In this document: positions 42,865 to 47,749 of the stretch, in pieces
Layout of the letters: every line of letters begins with the position of its first letter
Numbering within the stretch: position 1 is the stretch's first letter
Assembly (NCBI GenBank): GCA_910578405.1
Contig: CAJTQO010000002.1
Location: 1-47,749, forward strand
Direction: 5' to 3'
DNA length: 47,749 bases
Origin: an uncultured Lachnospiraceae bacterium
GTDB taxonomy: Bacteria > Bacillota > Clostridia > Lachnospirales > Lachnospiraceae
Program-made: the position numbers and the translations under genes
The notes under the pieces: model-generated
The model's input: the letters and a program-made list of their open reading frames with translations, nothing else
Databases searched by the model: none
What the model was told of the DNA's origin: nothing

Positions 42865-43602
42865 TCACTCATTGGGCGTTTCGGCAGCAGGTGAAGCAGT
42901 GGCGGCTTTAGCGGCCGCTGCCGCTACCTGATCCGGATGACAATGGGGACATGCATTATAGCCTGCGTTCATAATCTTTGTACTGGTGGTTGTCATTTCG
43001 GAACGTTTATCCTGCGCAATATTAGCGGCATAAGCGCAATCCGGCGTATGGAAAAGCGCGGATCCCAAATCCATAACATAAGCAATTTCAGGCTCTCCGC
43101 CAGTATCGGACGGGGAGTAGGAAGATTTGGCGGCAGGGTTCCATGCGGCTACATCGGAACCGGAACCTGCCGTGTCAGTTGCCGTACCAGGATTGAACGT
43201 TTCGCTGGCTGTCAAACCAGAATCCGTTGCAATATCAGCCGTAGCGCCGGAATTGGCCGCGGCGTCTGAATTTGGCGCAGAACCCGCTGCAGACGGCGTT
43301 TCGGCAGAAGTCGTCCCAGAAGCTGCCTGTGAGCCTGCTGTGTCGTCTTTGGATGCATCAGAACTGTCCACAGCGCCTGTATCCGCAGCAGGCTGTGTTT
43401 GCGGCAGTTCCATAATGTTTCCGTTTTCATCGTAGGCCAGTCGGGATTCATCATCGGAAAAGGATTGCGCCAGTGCGGGCATGGAATCCGGAGTAAAATG
43501 TTTCCCTGTATATTCCGCGTACAAAATGATTCCCACCAGGGTAGCTGTGCCTGCAAGCAACAGGCCAAGTAAGGTATAAATAATCCGCTTTAAAATTTTC
43601 AT
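42865..43602 (-). CDS. Single-TM protein with Ada-like metal-binding C-terminus
   Basis: 245 residues from the ATG at 43602, with AAGGA about 10 bases upstream; an ATG at 43671 falls on the -35 box and is rejected. One N-terminal membrane helix (RIIYTLLGLLLAGTATLVGI) is followed by a long Ser/Thr/Ala/Asp linker, probably outside the cell. A C-terminal knuckle FHTPDCAYA...NAGYNACPHCHPD has the His/Cys spacing of Ada-type zinc-binding motifs that occur on secreted or nuclease-associated proteins. No methyltransferase domain is present. The metal and function are unknown. Convergent with the Vsr-like gene. Confidence 0.85.
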   Translation of the reverse strand: MKILKRIIYTLLGLLLAGTATLVGIILYAEYTGKHFTPDSMPALAQSFSDDESRLAYDENGNIMELPQTQPAADTGAVDSSDASKDDTAGSQAASGTTSAETPSAAGSAPNSDAAANSGATADIATDSGLTASETFNPGTATDTAGSGSDVAAWNPAAKSSYSPSDTGGEPEIAYVMDLGSALFHTPDCAYAANIAQDKRSEMTTTSTKIMNAGYNACPHCHPDQVAAAAAKAATASPAAETPNE

Positions 43603-43642
43603 AGTCTTATTGTCCTTGGTAGTGTATTTTTCTGCTTTTTCT

Positions 43643-43671
43643 ATTTTATCATTTTGAATATGGATTTTCAA
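43643..43671 (-). promoter_or_regulatory. Promoter of the Ada-like-tail gene
   Basis: On the minus strand: TTGAAA (43671-43666), 17 bases, TAAAAT (43648-43643). It supports the start at 43602, about 40 bases downstream of the -10. Confidence 0.8.
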
Positions 43672-43771
43672 TATGTTTCCTGTTTTTCGTAGAAATCATT
43701 TTCCATATGTTATTAACGTTTTAGGCGCTTATTTAAGCCAGATATGAGCAATAGTAATGGAATATATGGGA

Positions 43772-43800
43772 TTGTCTTTCGCTTTCCAGACAGATATACT
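43772..43800 (+). promoter_or_regulatory. Promoter of cutC
   Basis: TTGTCT (43772-43777), 17 bases, TATACT (43795-43800). A small palindrome GTATGGTATCATAC follows at about 43805-43818, around the likely transcription start, and could be an operator. Confidence 0.7.
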
Positions 43801-43857
43801 GTAAGTATGGTATCATACAAAGGAAGGATTCATATGGGAATGGAATAGGAGGAAAAG

Positions 43858-44610
43858 ATGGAGAACAGATTATTGGAGTGTTGTGTGGACAGTGTGGAAT
43901 CGGCGTTGGCGGCGGCGGAAGGCGGCGCAGACAGGTTGGAGTTGTGTGCAGGGCTGATTATCGGGGGAATTTCGCCAGGGCTTGCTTTATTGGAACAGGT
44001 AAGGATGTGCTGTGATTTGCCGGTGCGCGTACTTTTAAGGCCCCGCTTTGGGGATTTCCTATATACGGAGTATGAATTCCGTATTCTGCAAAGAGAAGTG
44101 GCGCTTTTCCGGGAGGCTGGCGCAGACGGCATTGTTATTGGCTGTCTGAGAGAGGATGGCAGTCTGCATATGGAACAGTTGGAAAAACTGGTTGCGGCGG
44201 CAGGTTCCATGAAAGTAACGCTGCACCGGGCTTTTGATGTATGTGCGGACCCCATGCAGGCTTACGGACAGGCCAGAGAGCTTGGAATAGACACTATATT
44301 GACATCCGGGCAGGAAAGCAGTTGTCTTGCCGGGATGCCGCTGCTAAAGCAGTTAAGCAGACTGGAAAAAGAAACATGCGGCCCGCGGATTATGGCAGGG
44401 GCAGGAGTGACGCCTGCGGTAATCCGGGAATTTTTGACCGAGACAGAGATATCCTGCTACCACCTGTCTGCGAAAAAAGTAGTCCAAAGCGGTATGCAGT
44501 ACCGTAGGGAAGGTGTGCCCATGGGGCTTCCGGCAATGGATGAATACAGCATTTTCCAGACGGACAGCCAAATTGTGGCAGAAGCTAAAAAAGTGTTAGT
44601 TTCCCATTGA
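43858..44610 (+). CDS. cutC: CutC-family protein
   Basis: 250 residues, a TIM-barrel CutC. Signatures are LECCVDSVESALAAAEGGAD, RLELCAGLIIGGISPG, VRVLLRPRFGDFLYTEYEF, GADGIVIGCL, VTLHRAFDVCADP and ILTSGQESSC. The family is named for copper homeostasis, but its biochemical role is disputed and some members may be enzymes. The sequence has several extra Cys (CC at 8-9, 51-52), which could matter for metal. AGGAGG is the ribosome site, with its own promoter. The SOS-controlled polymerase gene follows with a separate promoter, so no shared function is implied. Confidence 0.92.
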   Translation: MENRLLECCVDSVESALAAAEGGADRLELCAGLIIGGISPGLALLEQVRMCCDLPVRVLLRPRFGDFLYTEYEFRILQREVALFREAGADGIVIGCLREDGSLHMEQLEKLVAAAGSMKVTLHRAFDVCADPMQAYGQARELGIDTILTSGQESSCLAGMPLLKQLSRLEKETCGPRIMAGAGVTPAVIREFLTETEISCYHLSAKKVVQSGMQYRREGVPMGLPAMDEYSIFQTDSQIVAEAKKVLVSH

Positions 44611-44635
44611 AAAAGAACATAAGTTCCGTTATAAT
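44607..44635 (+). promoter_or_regulatory. SOS-type promoter of the Y-family polymerase gene
   Basis: TTGAAA (44607-44612), 17 bases, TATAAT (44630-44635), nearly consensus. The palindrome GAACATAAGTTC (44615-44626) sits in the spacer and matches the GAAC-N4-GTTC LexA/DinR core. LexA bound here would block polymerase. Expression should rise after DNA damage. Confidence 0.85.
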
Positions 44636-44676
44636 AAAGGGGCAAAGCAGGAGTAATGCGAAGGGAGGCCGTGGAA

Positions 44677-46206
44677 ATGGGGAAGGAAGTAAAATATTAT
44701 GTATCAATTGACCTAAAGTCATTTTATGCATCTGTAGAATGCGTGGAACGGGGATTAAATCCTCTGACGACCAACTTGGTGGTGGCTGATGTACAACGTA
44801 CGGAGAAAACGATTTGCCTGGCCGTGTCACCTTCGCTGAAAGCCTATGGCATTCCTGGCAGAGCCAGATTGTTTGAAGTGGCGCAAAAGATTCGGGAGGT
44901 AAATGCCGGGCGGCAGATAGAAGCTCCTGGCCATGTGTTTTGCGGGACATCTTATGAAGACACAGAATTAAAAGCCTGTCCGGCGCTTTCGGTTTCCTAT
45001 CTGACGGCTCCGCCGCGAATGGCCCGCTACATGGAATACAGCACGAAGATTTATGAGATTTACCTGAAATATATTGCGCCGGAAGATATCCATGTGTATT
45101 CTATTGATGAAGTGTTTATGGACGTAACGGATTATCTGGACGCTTACCGGATGACGGCCCGTGCATTGGCCGGGAAGATTATGTTGGAGGTGTTTCAGGC
45201 TACCGGAATTCCAGCCGCTGCCGGGGTTGGCACAAATCTCTACCTTTGCAAAGTGGCTATGGATATTATGGCTAAACATGCCGCGCCGGACGGGAATGGG
45301 TTCCGGATTGCGTATCTGGATGAGTTTACGTACCGTAAGCTGTTATGGGGGCACCGTCCCTTGACGGATTTCTGGCGTGTAGGAAGAGGATATGCCAGGA
45401 AGCTGGAAGAAAACGGACTGTTTACTATGGGGGATGTGGCCAGGTGTTCTTTGGGGCAGCCGTCGGAATATTTCAATGAGGAGCTTTTGTACCGCCTGTT
45501 TGGAGTGAATGCCGAGCTTTTGATTGATCATGCATGGGGGTGGGAACCTTGTACCATAGCGGATGTAAAGGCATATAAGCCGGAAACGAACAGCCTGGGA
45601 ACAGGGCAGGTGTTAAAGAGGCCATACAGTTTTGAAGAAGGCAAATTGATTGTGCAGGAAATGACAGATCTTCTGGTTTTGGATTTGGTGGACAAAGAAT
45701 TGGTGACGGATCAGATTGCACTGACCATAGGATACGATGTAGAAAACCTTTCTGACCCGGAAAGAAGGAAATTGTATAAAGGCCCGGTGACGGTGGATTC
45801 TTATGGGCGTAAAACGCCCAAACATGCCCATGGAACTGCAAATTTGGAGAAGCAGACATCTTCTGCCAGGCAGATTATGGATGCAGTGACGCAATTATAT
45901 GAACGTATTGCGGACAGCAGGCTGCTGATTCGCCGGGTGGCCATTACGGCGAACCGTTTGGCAGAGGAGCGGGAGGCGGCAAAAGGGGAGGAGTTTGAAC
46001 AGCTTGACCTTTTTACGGATTATGGAGCCTTGCAGAAGCAGAGGGAAAAGGAAGCGGCTGTACTGGAGCGTGAGAAGAAGATGCAACGGGCTGTGTTGGA
46101 TATCAAGAAGAAATATGGGAAGAATGCCATATTAAAAGGGATGAATTTGCAGCAAGGGGCAATGACCATAGAGCGGAACGGGCAGATTGGAGGGCATAAA
46201 GCATAA
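44677..46206 (+). CDS. Y-family DNA polymerase (UmuC/UvrX type)
   Basis: 509 residues from the ATG at 44677 (AGGGAGG 8 bases upstream); an ATG 21 bases earlier is possible. Catalytic acidic residues are Asp12 in SIDLKSFYASVE and Asp144/Glu145 in YSIDEVFMDV. The helix-hairpin-helix region (FWRVGRGYARKLEENGLFT) and little finger follow. QLDLF (442-446) is a beta-clamp-binding motif. It copies past DNA lesions at low fidelity. A LexA-type box controls it and YolD follows 3 bases later, the standard clostridial translesion pair. The length is closer to the UmuC/UvrX type than to DinB. Confidence 0.95.
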   Translation: MGKEVKYYVSIDLKSFYASVECVERGLNPLTTNLVVADVQRTEKTICLAVSPSLKAYGIPGRARLFEVAQKIREVNAGRQIEAPGHVFCGTSYEDTELKACPALSVSYLTAPPRMARYMEYSTKIYEIYLKYIAPEDIHVYSIDEVFMDVTDYLDAYRMTARALAGKIMLEVFQATGIPAAAGVGTNLYLCKVAMDIMAKHAAPDGNGFRIAYLDEFTYRKLLWGHRPLTDFWRVGRGYARKLEENGLFTMGDVARCSLGQPSEYFNEELLYRLFGVNAELLIDHAWGWEPCTIADVKAYKPETNSLGTGQVLKRPYSFEEGKLIVQEMTDLLVLDLVDKELVTDQIALTIGYDVENLSDPERRKLYKGPVTVDSYGRKTPKHAHGTANLEKQTSSARQIMDAVTQLYERIADSRLLIRRVAITANRLAEEREAAKGEEFEQLDLFTDYGALQKQREKEAAVLEREKKMQRAVLDIKKKYGKNAILKGMNLQQGAMTIERNGQIGGHKA

Positions 46207-46209
46207 CAA

Positions 46210-46647
46210 ATGGAAATGAAATTTGGAAGAGGCGGTTATGAGGATATAATCCACCGGAAACATCCGGTATCGGCCAGCCATCCGCAGATGCCGATAACAG
46301 ACCGGGCGGCGCAGTTTTCTCCTTTTGCCGCCCTTGTGGGGTTTGGGGATGCAGTGGGCGAGGCCGGAAGGCTGACGGAGGCGCGCCGGGAACTGGAGGA
46401 GGACGCCAGGGAAGGGCTGGATAGGAAACTGAAGGGGTTGCTGCAGGAGGCCGGGGGATGCCAGGAGTTGGCGATTACCTATTTTCAGCCGGATGATAAG
46501 AAAGACGGAGGCGCTTATTTTACGATATACGGCAAGGTGAAAAAGGTGGATGCCTATGGGCGGATGTTGCTTTTGGCAGACGGAACGGGGATTCCGTTTG
46601 AGGATATCGTGGCTGTGGAGGAAGCTTCGCGCGCCGGCTTATTGTAA
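46210..46647 (+). CDS. YolD-like protein, partner of the Y-family polymerase
   Basis: 145 residues. The YolD signature is in DRAAQFSPFAALVGFGDAVG and GRLTEARRELEEDAREGLDR. The C-terminal part (YFTIYGKVKKVDAYGRMLLL and LADGTGIPFEDIVAVEEASR) has the Sm-like beta fold described for this family. YolD proteins are found beside UvrX/YqjW-type polymerases and are thought to act with them, perhaps as a UmuD-like helper; the mechanism is not settled. The ATG lies 3 bases after the polymerase stop, so they share the SOS promoter. A perfect terminator follows. Confidence 0.9.
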   Translation: MEMKFGRGGYEDIIHRKHPVSASHPQMPITDRAAQFSPFAALVGFGDAVGEAGRLTEARRELEEDAREGLDRKLKGLLQEAGGCQELAITYFQPDDKKDGGAYFTIYGKVKKVDAYGRMLLLADGTGIPFEDIVAVEEASRAGLL

Positions 46648-46651
46648 AAAG

Positions 46652-46682
46652 AAAAACCCATCTGCAAAGCAGATGGGTTTTT
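46652..46682. terminator. Bidirectional terminator between yolD and the minus-strand secreted-protein gene
   Basis: AAAAACCCATCTGC (46652-46665) and GCAGATGGGTTTTT (46669-46682) form a perfect 14-bp stem with an AAA loop. T-runs lie on both strands. The stem lies 4 bases after the yolD stop and 16 bases from the stop of the convergent gene. Confidence 0.95.
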
Positions 46683-46698
46683 GTATTCGCATGAAATT

Positions 46699-47586
46699 TT
46701 AGTAAACGATGGAGAATGCACCAAATACTTTTGTATTAATGGTGATTGACCTCGGATCCGTATCAACATCGTCCATAATCACTGCTTTGCCTGTAGGGTC
46801 AATAGCAAGGATGGAGAAGTTGCGGTTTGCATTTACAAAACGTCCAGGAATACCGAATGCGATGGTAACAGGTTCTGCAGATGTCGTAATCTTTGATACA
46901 ACGCCTCTCTTTGTAATGGTGTACAGATCCATGTTAACAAAACCAGCTACGGTCTTGCCTGCTGCTGTAGCGGCAGACTGCAGAGAAGCCCTGGAAGCCT
47001 GGTCACGGTTGTCACAGATGTAGCTGCGTACAGTGGTGCCAGCCTGTAATTCTGCGCTGCTTAAGCCGATTGCGGATGCAAGGTTAGCCATAGGTGTAGT
47101 AATTGCTGTACCTGTAACAGAAGTAGCCGTAAAGATACCGCCTACGGAAGACCTTACGCTGCTGCCGCCGACTACTACAGTAGCGCCTGCTTTAGATGTA
47201 ACTACAGCAGGTGCGCTGGCTGCTTCGTCAGAAGAACCGGAGTCATTGCCGCTGCCGTTGCCGGAAACGCTGCTGTCCTGATTGTCGTCACCACCCTGGT
47301 TGTCATCACCGTCGCCCTGATTGTCATCGCCACCCGGTGTATTTCCGGAAGCGGTGTCATCTGTGTCATCGCTGCCGCCTGGAGTGGTAGAATCGTTGTT
47401 GTCATCATCCGGATTGGTAACGCCGTCATTGTCGTCTTCATCTGGAGTCTGATTATTATCTCCTGGATTTTGATCAGAAGCATAAGCAACAGCATTATTT
47501 GCTGTTGCATCTGTCAGCAAAATCGGCACGCAAAGAGCAGCGCTTACCGCAATTGCCAACAACTTGTTAACAGTTTTTCTTTTCAT
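46699..47586 (-). CDS. Secreted protein with Asp/Asn/Gly-rich linker and shared C-terminal domain
   Basis: 295 residues from the ATG at 47586, with AAAGGAGGA 8 bases upstream; a longer frame from 47700 has no site and starts upstream of the promoter. The signal peptide is RKTVNKLLAIAVSAALCVPI, cut near residue 30-37. A long Asp/Asn/Gly/Ser linker (DDNQGDGDDNQGGDDNQDSS) follows to ~125. A C-terminal domain (~130-295) with VNMDLYTITKRGVVSKI and KVFGAFSIVY resembles the ends of the two LRR proteins in this window. No LRRs and no sorting motif are seen. It is probably exported and may be a short wall-associated or free form of the family. Confidence 0.85.
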   Translation of the reverse strand: MKRKTVNKLLAIAVSAALCVPILLTDATANNAVAYASDQNPGDNNQTPDEDDNDGVTNPDDDNNDSTTPGGSDDTDDTASGNTPGGDDNQGDGDDNQGGDDNQDSSVSGNGSGNDSGSSDEAASAPAVVTSKAGATVVVGGSSVRSSVGGIFTATSVTGTAITTPMANLASAIGLSSAELQAGTTVRSYICDNRDQASRASLQSAATAAGKTVAGFVNMDLYTITKRGVVSKITTSAEPVTIAFGIPGRFVNANRNFSILAIDPTGKAVIMDDVDTDPRSITINTKVFGAFSIVY

Positions 47587-47639
47587 TGAGAAAGTCCTCC
47601 TTTGATAGTTGAAAATATGTAGATTTGTTATCTTACATC

Positions 47640-47656
47640 TAACTATTTTATAGTTA
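47640..47656. promoter_or_regulatory. Palindrome overlapping the -10 of the secreted-protein gene
   Basis: TAACTAT-TTT-ATAGTTA (7-bp perfect arms) spans the -10 box at 47645-47650. A third AACTAT half-site occurs in the leader at about 47605-47610 on the minus strand. It is positioned as a repressor operator; the regulator is unknown. Confidence 0.55.
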
Positions 47657-47673
47657 TTGCCTCCCACTGTCAA
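47645..47673 (-). promoter_or_regulatory. Near-consensus promoter of the secreted-protein gene
   Basis: On the minus strand: TTGACA (47673-47668), 17 bases, TAAAAT (47650-47645). The leader to the ATG at 47586 is about 50 bases. The rest of the window to 47749 shows nothing further. Confidence 0.88.
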
Positions 47674-47749
47674 GGGGAAAAAGAACAATTTTTGTGACAA
47701 GTTTTATAACTAAGAGCGACGACTTGCCAAAAAGGGCGGCAGCAGAGGG

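Overview
The window looks like a chromosomal segment of a Gram-positive anaerobe of the class Clostridia, most likely family Lachnospiraceae. The pointers are an NfnAB-type electron-bifurcating transhydrogenase, a giant 2-hydroxyacyl-CoA-dehydratase-activase homologue, a class B sortase beside a TPKTG-anchored BspA-like leucine-rich-repeat protein, strong AGGAGG ribosome sites, and a SpoIIIE/FtsK translocase beside TepA as in Bacillus. No rRNA or tRNA gene was seen, so the genus cannot be fixed. Most genes have moderate G+C. Two stretches are visibly A+T-rich and look foreign: about 10.0-11.45 kb and about 42.1-42.7 kb.

Layout. 1-9.8 kb (all +): the tail of a membrane protein, a TepA/ClpP-fold protease, FtsK/SpoIIIE, then formate-THF ligase and FolD (one-carbon metabolism), and a zinc-ribbon/TPR/chitobiase-like protein. 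10.1-11.4 kb: an A+T-rich cassette of three overlapping unknown genes. 11.8-15.9 kb: nfnA-nfnB and a DUF2130 coiled-coil protein whose last codons run into a MITE-like element. 16.4-26.9 kb: a cell-surface locus with class B sortase, a 1770-residue TPKTG-anchored LRR protein, an 880-residue secreted LRR protein, and a leaderless subtilisin-like protease. 27.2-31.9 kb (-): the 1573-residue activase homologue. 32.4-37.7 kb (+): a rhomboid-like protein, HisRS, AspRS, a phosphopantetheinyl transferase and a small unknown. 37.9-38.4 kb (-): an amidase. 38.6-42.0 kb (+): an ECF-type sigma factor, a membrane protein, and an ABC ATPase/permease pair. 42.0-42.8 kb: an A+T-rich Vsr-like endonuclease sandwiched between two palindromic elements. 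42.9-47.7 kb: a membrane protein with an Ada-like metal-binding tail (-), CutC (+), an SOS-controlled Y-family polymerase with its YolD partner (+), and a secreted protein (-).

Genes that work together: Fhs/FolD; NfnA/NfnB; sortase and its probable substrate; sigma factor/membrane protein/ABC exporter; PolY/YolD under a LexA-type box overlapping a canonical promoter. Three secreted proteins far apart in the window (17.8, 23.1 and 46.7 kb) appear to end in the same uncharacterised C-terminal domain. At least four short palindromic, probably non-autonomous elements lie between genes. The best candidates for something undescribed are the three-gene cassette at 10.1-11.4 kb and the palindrome-flanked orphan Vsr-like gene.
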